Source: a virus. From it: a DNA stretch of 20,882 nucleotides. Position 1 is the first letter of the stretch. Each line of letters opens with the position of its first letter. The notes under the pieces are model-generated. The model was given only the letters and a program-made list of their open reading frames with translations, ran no database searches and was not told where the DNA came from. Positions 15,885 to 20,882 of the stretch are shown piece after piece. The DNA is taken from the IMG/VR virus record IMGVR_UViG_3300025099_000186, positions 1 to 20,882 of that record, one strand, 5' to 3'. Made by a program: the position numbers and the translations under genes.

Positions 15885-16910
15885 ATGAAAAAGAAAAAAA
15901 ACAAAATAGTTTTAAACGAACAACAAGAAACAACCCCTTCAATTGAGTCATCCGACATATTTGAAATAGAAGAATTTAAAGGCGAAGAGTTGCTAAACAC
16001 TTTAGATAAAGAGCACTCAAACAAAACAAGGAGAATTTCCGACTTAGACACATTTAAATTCGAAGGTGATTTTCACCGATTCGAAACAAAGAAAGAATTT
16101 GTATTTGCAGTTTTTTACACAGGGCAAATAATGAAAGACGAATCTAGATCTAAAGCTTTATGGATTCTTGGCATAAACGGACTCTATTTAAACAACCACT
16201 GGGATTTAAGTGCTTTAACTAATGTTTTATCCATGGAGAATGAATGGCATTGCGAACCACCGTTACCAGAGGATAAAATAAAAACTTTAGCTGAAGAAGC
16301 GTATGAAGTAAAAATAAAAGGCGAATTGGAAAGCAAAATAATTAAAACAAAACGTAGATTCATATTTAAAAAAGGAATGACAATGGAAGAAAAAAGACAG
16401 ATTATTGGAAAAGACACAGGTCCATTAGTAGCTAATGCAAGGAAAGAAAATACTAAAAACACTTTAGAGGAAACTATTAACAACTGGCCGAAAGAAGAAG
16501 GATTGATTAGCCAAAGTAAAATTGCTAATAAAAGCGGTTTAGGTATTGCAACCGTAAAAAGACATTGGGCAAGTGTCAAAGATTTAGTGCAAGCAACAAA
16601 TAACACCTTCAATAAAAAAAAGATAAATGAAGACACTAAGTTTTTCAACGGGCCTCATACAGGGAGTACAGCTATAGAAGTAGTGAAAGTAGACCCAGAA
16701 TACATAAAAGGCCTGGAAAATAAAGGGAAAGAGGTCTCTCAGTCATTAAAAGATGTTATTGAAGGTGGTGTTAAAGAAAAGGTATATAATTTTGATTATA
16801 GTTCAGAAGGAAACCCTATAACAAAAAGGACTGCAAAAGAGTCAATTGAGTATTATGGGAGAAAAAATATAACAATTTGTCCATTTGAGGTTTGGGAAAG
16901 CCTTTCTTAA
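15885..16910 (+). CDS. Putative replication initiator/regulator: PriCT-like plus HTH
   Basis: A 341-residue protein, the first gene of the rightward block. Residues about 88-142 (from SRSKALWILGINGLYL to NEWHCEPPLPEDKIKTLAEEAYE) follow the PriCT pattern found after primase domains and in replication proteins: helices, then N-x-PPL and an acidic helix. Residues about 205-235 (ISQSKIANKSGLGIATVKRHW) look like a helix-turn-helix. No primase catalytic domain or helicase Walker motifs are visible. The iteron array lies 270 bp upstream, which supports DNA-binding at that array. The C-terminal 100 residues are unassigned. A transcriptional regulator is the alternative. Confidence 0.6.
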   Translation: MKKKKNKIVLNEQQETTPSIESSDIFEIEEFKGEELLNTLDKEHSNKTRRISDLDTFKFEGDFHRFETKKEFVFAVFYTGQIMKDESRSKALWILGINGLYLNNHWDLSALTNVLSMENEWHCEPPLPEDKIKTLAEEAYEVKIKGELESKIIKTKRRFIFKKGMTMEEKRQIIGKDTGPLVANARKENTKNTLEETINNWPKEEGLISQSKIANKSGLGIATVKRHWASVKDLVQATNNTFNKKKINEDTKFFNGPHTGSTAIEVVKVDPEYIKGLENKGKEVSQSLKDVIEGGVKEKVYNFDYSSEGNPITKRTAKESIEYYGRKNITICPFEVWESLS

Positions 16911-16921
16911 ATAAAAGATAT

Positions 16922-17221
16922 ATGAAAAAAGAAAACAGAAGAAGGATAAATGGGCTAATGGCTGGCCCTATATCTGCTAACATTAGAAAAGAAAAAAGTA
17001 TATCCTTAATTCGTAATGAAATCATTAATTGGGATAGCATTGATGGTCTTATTAGGCAAATAAAGCTTGCCAATAAAACTTCTTTGTCAGTTAAAACAAT
17101 AAAAAGGCACTGGCATTTCTTTAAATCGACTGTAGCAGAAATTAACTTGTCAATTAAAAAAGAATTAGGCCCTGATTATTTGGCATGGATAAATAAAATC
17201 GACAAAGGAAATTTGCAATAA
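16922..17221 (+). CDS. HTH protein, paralogue of the preceding C-terminal region
   Basis: A 99-residue protein starting at the ATG at 16922 (an in-frame TTG at 16892 would overlap the previous gene and is less likely). It aligns with residues about 170-240 of the preceding protein: GPISANIRKEK against GPLVANARKEN, EIINW against ETINNW, and IKLANKTSLSVKTIKRHW against the HTH segment. It therefore carries the DNA-binding part but not the PriCT-like part. It may compete with or modulate its larger neighbour at the same sites. An intrinsic terminator follows within 20 nt of its stop. Confidence 0.75.
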   Translation: MKKENRRRINGLMAGPISANIRKEKSISLIRNEIINWDSIDGLIRQIKLANKTSLSVKTIKRHWHFFKSTVAEINLSIKKELGPDYLAWINKIDKGNLQ

Positions 17222-17237
17222 GCGAATCACGAATTCC

Positions 17238-17277
17238 CTGCACGGTAACGCTAAGTTTGTTACCATGCAGTTTTTTT
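17238..17277 (+). terminator. Intrinsic terminator after the HTH paralogue
   Basis: Arms CTGCACGGTAAC (17238-17249) and GTTACCATGCAG (17259-17270) form a 12-bp stem with one mismatch, followed by seven Ts. It ends the two-gene initiator unit. Confidence 0.85.
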
Positions 17278-17324
17278 GATACACACTAAATAAAAGTAGG
17301 GTTTATTTGAATTCTGCTTTTTTT

Positions 17325-17338
17325 TTACTATTTATAAT
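17325..17338 (+). promoter_or_regulatory. Promoter-like element TTACTATTTATAA (class 2)
   Basis: TTACTATTTATAA is shared with 20283-20295. Here it ends 20 nt before the ATG of the lipoprotein candidate. The TATAA part could act as -10. The element is AT-rich, so chance similarity cannot be excluded. Confidence 0.4.
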
Positions 17339-17357
17339 AAACAAACAAATAAGAATT

Positions 17358-17516
17358 ATGAAATTATTAATCATCGCCTTAGCTTGGATCTTTTTTTGTA
17401 TGACATCATTTCCGAGCTGCAAACCAAGGCACCAACAAGAAAGTAAACATGTCCAGATTCAAGCAAAAGTTGAACAATTAGTCAAAATAAGAACAACCTT
17501 CAATAAAAACAAATAA
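17358..17516 (+). CDS. Small lipoprotein candidate
   Basis: A 52-residue protein from the ATG at 17358, preceded by AAGAATT. It starts with a lysine, then a hydrophobic stretch LLIIALAWIFFCMTSF and a Cys at residue 19 in SFPSCK, an imperfect lipobox, followed by a short polar tail. This fits an envelope lipoprotein such as a superinfection exclusion or spanin-like peptide, but none can be named. The stop directly abuts the next ATG. A CCTTCAAT motif overlaps the last codons. A longer in-frame start (TTG at 17307) overlaps the promoter-like site and is unlikely. Confidence 0.6.
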   Translation: MKLLIIALAWIFFCMTSFPSCKPRHQQESKHVQIQAKVEQLVKIRTTFNKNK

Positions 17517-17936
17517 ATGAAAAATTTTAAAGAAAGGAGAGAAATAAGTACAGGAATAACAAACTGCTTAGTAAAATTACCTAAGAAGAAAATGTTTAAC
17601 CAAAAAAAAGTTTGGTTTGAAAGTAAGGAATCAGGCTTTGATTACACTTGGGAGATGAAGTTAAAGTGTGAAACCGAAATGGAAGCAGAACAATTAATTT
17701 CACAAATGATAAAAGAGGACGAATTTAAAATTATAATTTCGCTAGAAGTGAGAATTGAAACTCGTCATAAACATTTGTTTTTCCCAAACAAATGGGAAGA
17801 GGATAAACCAGAATTGTGTAAAATAGAGGTAGCTGCTGTAAATGGTCATACTAAAATTGAGAGAAAAGGTAAAACGGTGAAGTTGAAATATAAAAGTAAT
17901 GGTGGTTATGGTGAAACAAAAAAGAGATGGAAGTAA
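17517..17936 (+). CDS. Unknown early protein
   Basis: A 139-residue protein whose ATG abuts the stop of the lipoprotein candidate (TAAATG). It is basic at both ends and carries strand-forming segments (VWFESKESGFDYTWEMKLKCE, then FKIIISLEVRIETR). The C-terminus is very Lys/Gly-rich (KGKTVKLKYKSNGGYGETKKRWK). Four or so aromatic and acidic clusters suggest a compact folded protein. No family or catalytic motif is recognised; by location it is an early accessory protein. Confidence 0.6.
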   Translation: MKNFKERREISTGITNCLVKLPKKKMFNQKKVWFESKESGFDYTWEMKLKCETEMEAEQLISQMIKEDEFKIIISLEVRIETRHKHLFFPNKWEEDKPELCKIEVAAVNGHTKIERKGKTVKLKYKSNGGYGETKKRWK

Positions 17937-18115
17937 TCTACACAGAAGAATGGATAACTGCTAATGCAGATCGGATTAACTGGGGTACCATCAACCTCCA
18001 CAAGATTTCTTTATTCAGCATAAAATTTAAATTAGCCTTCAGTAGATACATTAAACAGAGACAAGAAGAAATAGATAGGATTTATGCGAAGATAATTCGA
18101 GGTTTTGCTGCCTAA
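17927..18115 (+). CDS. Unknown small early protein
   Basis: A 62-residue protein that overlaps the preceding gene by 10 nt, suggesting coupled translation. It begins EVIYTEEWITANADRINW, followed by a basic amphipathic part (FKLAFSRYIKQRQEEIDRIYAK). There is no membrane segment or Cys motif. I do not recognise it. Confidence 0.5.
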   Translation: MEVIYTEEWITANADRINWGTINLHKISLFSIKFKLAFSRYIKQRQEEIDRIYAKIIRGFAA

Positions 18116-18135
18116 ATGAAACTTTATTGAAGAAA

Positions 18136-18156
18136 TTGCGTTTAATAGGTTATAAC
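18136..18156 (+). promoter_or_regulatory. Repeated promoter-like element, copy 1
   Basis: TTGCGTTTAAT followed 12 nt after its CG by TATAAC (18151). The same layout recurs at 18260 and 20462. The ATG follows the TATAAC start by 22 nt, leaving a very short leader. Confidence 0.55.
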
Positions 18157-18172
18157 TAAAAACAAATCTATT

Positions 18173-18238
18173 ATGACACTATTATTTATTGCAGCACTAT
18201 TTATCCAATTAAGAAAAATAAAAAAGAAAACAGCGTAA
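18173..18238 (+). CDS. 21-residue membrane microprotein
   Basis: ATG at 18173 opens a 21-codon frame: a hydrophobic helix (LLFIAALFI) and then a basic tail (RKIKKKTA), the shape of a single-pass micropeptide. It is supported by the repeated promoter-like element at the same distance from its start as in the next gene and by an AAATCTATT leader resembling those of neighbouring genes. It is too short for family assignment; the start context is the main evidence. Confidence 0.4.
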   Translation: MTLLFIAALFIQLRKIKKKTA

Positions 18239-18259
18239 AGTGAAACCTTTTTTACCCAA

Positions 18260-18280
18260 TTACGTTTAATATAATATAAC
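18260..18280 (+). promoter_or_regulatory. Repeated promoter-like element, copy 2
   Basis: TTACGTTTAAT with TATAAC at 18275, again 12 nt after the CG and 22 nt before the next ATG (18297). Confidence 0.55.
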
Positions 18281-18296
18281 TAAAAAATCAACTATT

Positions 18297-18602
18297 ATGG
18301 AAATTTTAAAACACAAAGAAAATTACATTAAAGTAAAATTAGCAAACGGAAATATTGTTGTTATCGATAACACAAAAGATGTAGAAGGAGGGGAGCTGGG
18401 TCACATTGCTCTTTATGCATCTGAACATGAAGATGACACTCACACTCCAACTGCTTATATAAGCGAAGATGTAAAACATGGGTTTAAATCTGAAGTCTTC
18501 CCTGAAGAACATCGTATGAGTATGTTTCCAGGGGATCAAGTTAACTTAACCACAGAAGAATATTTTGCTAAAGTTAAAGAAGCAACAAAAACCCGATCGT
18601 AG
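18297..18602 (+). CDS. Unknown early protein
   Basis: A 101-residue protein with its own promoter-like element. The N-terminus forms strands (YIKVKLANGNIVVIDN), the middle is acidic and His-rich (ASEHEDDTHTPTAY), and a C-terminal helix ends the protein. No signal peptide or membrane segment is present. A strong terminator stem begins within its last codons, so it is probably a single-gene transcript. No family recognised. Confidence 0.6.
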   Translation: MEILKHKENYIKVKLANGNIVVIDNTKDVEGGELGHIALYASEHEDDTHTPTAYISEDVKHGFKSEVFPEEHRMSMFPGDQVNLTTEEYFAKVKEATKTRS

Positions 18603-18622
18603 CGAATGATCGGGTTTTTTTG
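18591..18622 (+). terminator. Intrinsic terminator overlapping a stop codon
   Basis: ACCCGATC (18591-18598) pairs with GATCGGGT (18608-18615), followed by a T-run. The left arm is coding sequence and the TAG stop is in the loop. Confidence 0.88.
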
Positions 18623-18651
18623 TGGCTATAACTATAAACGTCCTAAGTTGC

Positions 18652-18700
18652 CCTAATGAAAGGGCCAAAAATATTTTTAAAAAGGGCCAGAAACATTAGG
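18652..18700. repeat. Inverted repeat CCTAATG / CATTAGG
   Basis: CCTAATG (18652-18658) and CATTAGG (18694-18700) flank two copies of AGGGCC and a palindromic AAAAATATTTTT. It sits immediately upstream of a host-type promoter and may be an operator or looped regulatory site. Confidence 0.5.
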
Positions 18701-18719
18701 CGATCCCAAATTAATTCCG

Positions 18720-18727
18720 TAACTTTG
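18720..18727 (+). promoter_or_regulatory. Bacteroidetes-type -7 promoter element
   Basis: TAACTTTG matches the TAnnTTTG consensus of the Bacteroidetes primary sigma factor exactly. Transcription would start near 18734, just before a structured leader. A convincing upstream TTG element at the right distance is not clear. Confidence 0.6.
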
Positions 18728-18734
18728 TAATAAG

Positions 18735-18866
18735 AAACAGAGGGAGGCACTTCAAACATATTATGGTATAATTTTCATAACAAACGTCTCCCTCAATCTT
18801 GCCTTTTCTGGATAACTACCAGACAGGTCTTTAAAATAAATATAAAACAAATCTAAATCTATTATC
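18735..18866 (+). promoter_or_regulatory. Structured ~130-nt 5' leader
   Basis: GAGGGAGGC (18740-18748) pairs with GTCTCCCTC (18786-18794), 9 bp with one G-U; inside it TTATG (18761) pairs with CATAA (18776). TCTGG (18807-18811) and CCAGA (18819-18823) form a second hairpin. The leader lies between the promoter and the ATG at 18867 and has no ORF of note. No known riboswitch was recognised. Confidence 0.55.
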
Positions 18867-19328
18867 ATGGAAGTTAAAATTCACAACAACAACATTCTGG
18901 TCCTTTTGCCAAACGAAGAAGTAGACCAAAAACAATGGGCATTTAGAGCAATGCCAGCACAATACAAGAACGCCACTGGTTGGGACTGTGATTGGGTTCA
19001 GAAAGCCAAAGTTAGCTCATTTCCGAGCACTTCAACACCAAATCATACAATCATATCAATTCCGCTTAAAGGTGACGGATTCTATCGCTTTGGGATTGGA
19101 GAGCAGAAGCAGTGGGTAAAGGTTGTTGGTTCAACTTTAACCTTAATTCAAGAGTTTCAAATTGAAGGGATATTTAAAGAAACACGATTAGAGAAAATTG
19201 TTATTGAAGGGGGTTCTGGGTTTTGTACAACAATTGTTGGAACCACCGAAGAACTAAACGAAAAAATAAAGGCATTGTTCGAATTGCATCGACAATCATT
19301 GATCACTGAGGGGTTACTAAAAAAATGA
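18867..19328 (+). CDS. Unknown early protein under a structured leader
   Basis: A 153-residue protein starting EVKIHNNNILVLLP. It contains a beta-rich middle (HTIISIPLKGDGFYRFGIGEQKQWVKVVG) and a C-terminal helix (EELNEKIKALFELHRQS). Two of the ATTGAAGG motifs fall in its coding sequence. The stop overlaps the HNH gene start (ATGA), so the two are probably co-transcribed and coupled. The long structured leader suggests regulation at RNA level. I recognise no family. Confidence 0.6.
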   Translation: MEVKIHNNNILVLLPNEEVDQKQWAFRAMPAQYKNATGWDCDWVQKAKVSSFPSTSTPNHTIISIPLKGDGFYRFGIGEQKQWVKVVGSTLTLIQEFQIEGIFKETRLEKIVIEGGSGFCTTIVGTTEELNEKIKALFELHRQSLITEGLLKK

Positions 19329-20254
19329 AAGAAACAAAAAAATGCTCTAAGTGCGGAGAAGTAAAGAGCTTCTCCGAATTCAACAAACAAACAGGTAGAA
19401 AATTTAACTTAAGAAGCAATTGTAAATCTTGTATGAAGTCCTATAGGATATCCAACAAAGAAAAAGAGAAGGAAAGACATAGACTATATTACGAAGAAAA
19501 CAAAGAAAAGATACAAGAATATAATGACAAAAGAAAAGGTGTTAAAAAAGAATATAATAAAAAATATAATGAAGAAAATAAAGAAAGAATAAGTAAACAA
19601 AATAAAGTCTATTCAGAAAAAAACAAAGAAAAATTAAGCAAACAAAAAAAAGAGTATTACATAGAAAACAAAGAAAGAATAAGCAAACAAAAAAAAGTCT
19701 ATAGAAATGAAAACCCAGAAAAAATAAAAGAGAAAAGTAGGCTTTATTATATGGGTAATAAAGAAAAAATTTCAGATTACAAAAAAACTTATTCAGAAAA
19801 AAACAAAGAGAAATTAAGCAAACAAAGAAAAGAGTATTACATAGAAAACAAAGAAACAATAAGGTCTTATCAAAGAGATAGAGAGAGAAAGAAAGTTAAA
19901 GAAGATGCTTTATTCAAATTAAAAAAAAATATAAGATCATTAATAAGGAATTCAATTAACAACAAAGGTTTTAAAAAGACCTCTAAAACTGCAAATATAC
20001 TAGGTTGTAGTTTTAAGGAATTTGAAAAGCATCTTAATAATAACTCTTATGGGTTTATTTATGGTGATAGCAATCTTGATTTGGATCATATTATCCCTTT
20101 GGCCACAGCAACCACTGAGGAAGAAGTGTTAAACCTTAATTACTACACAAATTTTCAACTGCTCCCAAGAGAATACAATCGTTATGTAAAAAAAGATAAT
20201 CCGTGGGATCAAGCTCATTTTAAAAAATGGATGAAAACGCAATTGAAAAAATAA
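19325..20254 (+). CDS. HNH endonuclease with zinc ribbon and 15-residue repeats
   Basis: A 309-residue protein in three parts. Residues about 7-37 form a zinc ribbon (CSKCGEVK, later CKSCMKSY). Residues about 50-185 hold roughly eight 15-residue units of the type YYxENKExISKQKKx, strongly charged and likely helical. Residues about 240-300 carry the HNH-like core DLDHIIPLATA followed by NLNYYTNFQLLPREYNRY. This architecture is seen in free-standing phage HNH proteins that nick or cut DNA. A 180-bp internal duplication is visible at DNA level. It may be a homing endonuclease or a nuclease acting in replication or packaging. Confidence 0.82.
   Translation: MKETKKCSKCGEVKSFSEFNKQTGRKFNLRSNCKSCMKSYRISNKEKEKERHRLYYEENKEKIQEYNDKRKGVKKEYNKKYNEENKERISKQNKVYSEKNKEKLSKQKKEYYIENKERISKQKKVYRNENPEKIKEKSRLYYMGNKEKISDYKKTYSEKNKEKLSKQRKEYYIENKETIRSYQRDRERKKVKEDALFKLKKNIRSLIRNSINNKGFKKTSKTANILGCSFKEFEKHLNNNSYGFIYGDSNLDLDHIIPLATATTEEEVLNLNYYTNFQLLPREYNRYVKKDNPWDQAHFKKWMKTQLKK
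19611..19860. repeat. Internal duplication in the HNH repeat region
   Basis: The 70 bp at 19611-19680 recur at 19791-19860 with about three differences, 180 bp (four 15-residue units) apart. The close identity suggests recent duplication or gene conversion within the repeat. Confidence 0.8.
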
Positions 20255-20282
20255 TCGAAATAAGTAAATCTTAAATTATTTC

Positions 20283-20296
20283 TTACTATTTATAAA
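20283..20296 (+). promoter_or_regulatory. Promoter-like element TTACTATTTATAA (class 2), copy 2
   Basis: Same 13-mer as 17325-17337, here only 9 nt before the ATG of a 46-residue ORF. Confidence 0.35.
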
Positions 20297-20303
20297 CAAA
20301 AAA

Positions 20304-20444
20304 ATGATTTTCTGGATTGAGGAACGAATTAAAGAATACGCAAAAAAAGCAGGCACTAGAAAAAGATTTCGCCTTCTTTATCCAACAGCGGTCCGAACTT
20401 GGAATGCAATGGGTAATTCAATTAAAGATTTGTTCCCAGAGTGA
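20304..20444 (+). CDS. Small basic protein, unknown
   Basis: An open frame of 46 codons from the ATG at 20304, beginning IFWIEERIKEYAKK and continuing with basic residues (GTRKRFRLLYPTAVRTW). It follows the HNH gene after a short gap and is preceded by a promoter-like element and an A-rich leader. The repeated Arg/Lys and aromatic residues suggest a nucleic-acid-binding peptide, but that is inference. Confidence 0.5.
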   Translation: MIFWIEERIKEYAKKAGTRKRFRLLYPTAVRTWNAMGNSIKDLFPE

Positions 20445-20460
20445 AACAAATAAACAAAAA

Positions 20461-20482
20461 TTACGTTAAATAAAGTATAAAC
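20461..20482 (+). promoter_or_regulatory. Repeated promoter-like element, copy 3
   Basis: TTACGTTAAAT with TATAAAC at 20476, 12 nt after the CG as in copies 1 and 2, and 24 nt before the ATG at 20500. Confidence 0.55.
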
Positions 20483-20499
20483 ATTAAAAATTAAAAGTT

Positions 20500-20682
20500 A
20501 TGGCAGGATTACCAGCAGGATTAGTATTAATATTATCTTTTTTCATAGGTCTATTTATGTTGTGGTTCATCATTAGATGCATCACTTTCATTAATGTCGG
20601 TGTCGATTTTTATCGAATGTCTATTAAAAAAATGGAAGATGAAAGAAAAGAGAAGACTAAAAAGAAAGTTATAGAGAATTAA
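20500..20682 (+). CDS. Small single-pass membrane protein
   Basis: A 60-residue protein with a long hydrophobic helix (about residues 4-31, LPAGLVLILSFFIGLFMLWF) and a charged C-terminal tail ending KEKTKKKVIEN. No signal-peptidase site is apparent, so it should be anchored with its tail in the cytoplasm or periplasm. It has its own promoter-like element. Function unknown; inner-membrane proteins of this size in early regions often affect host or superinfecting phage, which is inference. Confidence 0.65.
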   Translation: MAGLPAGLVLILSFFIGLFMLWFIIRCITFINVGVDFYRMSIKKMEDERKEKTKKKVIEN

Positions 20683-20759
20683 TGTGGTTTAATAGTCCAT
20701 GTGATAGATAGGGGAAATTAGTTACTTCCATCAGTTAAGTCTGAAACCTTGATTTGTTT

Positions 20760-20792
20760 AACCCAATTATTAATTTAATTGGGTTTTTTTTG
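20760..20792 (+). terminator. Intrinsic terminator
   Basis: AACCCAATTA (20760-20769) pairs perfectly with TAATTGGGTT (20776-20785), a 10-bp stem with a 6-nt loop followed by T-rich sequence. It ends the transcript of the membrane protein. Confidence 0.9.
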
Positions 20793-20865
20793 TTTTTTTT
20801 TATTTTATCCCTTCCTTTTCTTTTTTTTTGACTATATATTAATATATAACTAAAACAAACAGAAC

Positions 20866-20882
20866 ATGGATTCAAGATTTAA
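20866..20882 (+). CDS. Partial gene start at right edge
   Basis: ATG at 20866 begins MDSRF and runs off the window. It is preceded by TATAAC at 20845, 21 nt upstream of the ATG, similar to the repeated early elements, and by the terminator of the previous unit. Too short for any assignment. Confidence 0.4.

Larger units (their letters stand above)
14175..17504. repeat. Dense cluster of ATTGAAGG / CCTTCAAT motifs
   Basis: Nine copies lie here: ATTGAAGG at 14175, 14613, 14812 and 16758, CCTTCAAT at 15436, 15637, 15936, 16606 and 17497. Twelve more are spread over the rest of the window (see findings). Many are preceded by T-runs on the ATTGAAGG strand and followed by GG or GAT. They sit in coding and non-coding DNA, in several reading frames, so the DNA or RNA word itself seems selected. 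Confidence 0.75.

Noticed and set aside
16892-16921. TTG start extending the HTH paralogue by 10 residues
   Set aside because: It overlaps the previous gene and an ATG with an AT-rich leader occurs at 16922, where similarity to the paralogue begins soon after.
17252-17259. TAAGTTTG as a host-type promoter
   Set aside because: It lies in the loop and arm of a strong terminator; a transcript starting there would have no sensible leader.
19542-19859. Minus-strand Phe/Leu/Cys-rich frame resembling a membrane protein
   Set aside because: It is the complement of the Lys/Glu/Asn repeat of the HNH gene and has no upstream signals.

Overview
The window looks like part of a contractile-tailed (myovirus-type) phage or prophage of a Bacteroidetes host, probably a flavobacterium. 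The DNA is strongly AT-rich. Start codons are mostly preceded by A-rich stretches rather than Shine-Dalgarno sites. One promoter fits the Bacteroidetes -7 consensus TAnnTTTG exactly (18720-18727). Several proteins resemble families I associate with Bacteroidetes phages. No integrase, terminase or portal gene is visible, so the lifestyle is open and the packaging genes should lie beyond position 1 or elsewhere.

Positions 1-14711 form one long minus-strand late block, read from right to left. Its order is: M15-type endolysin, 3TM-like holin, two unknown proteins, a tail-terminator-like protein with an extra C-terminal module, a Cys-rich small protein, a baseplate J-like protein, a gpI-position protein, a tail fibre, a ClpP-like prohead protease joined to a scaffold, the major capsid protein, tail sheath, tail tube, a tail-assembly chaperone pair joined by a -1 frameshift signal, tape measure, a distal tail protein, baseplate hub, an OB-fold spike-like protein and the start of one more gene. 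Many genes overlap by 1-14 nt, which suggests translational coupling. Hairpin terminators follow the capsid and tube genes.

Positions 14712-15884 are a 1.2 kb divergent control region without convincing genes. It holds two long imperfect direct repeats, an inverted repeat, an iteron-like array (nine GATACCA units in 13/19-bp steps) and a structured 5' leader. The first rightward gene combines a PriCT-like region with a helix-turn-helix-like region. It is followed by a small paralogue of its C-terminal half. Together, array and protein look like a replication origin with its initiator, or an operator array with its regulator.

Positions 15885-20882 are rightward, probably early genes: small unknown proteins, a short lipoprotein candidate, tiny membrane proteins and an HNH endonuclease with a 15-residue repeat. 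They are punctuated by terminators and by a repeated promoter-like element placed 22-24 nt before start codons.

The most unusual signal is the 8-mer ATTGAAGG (or its complement CCTTCAAT), counted by eye 21 times on both strands, in coding and non-coding DNA and in different reading frames. About one copy would be expected by chance. Copies are densest around the putative origin, and their dominant orientation changes there.
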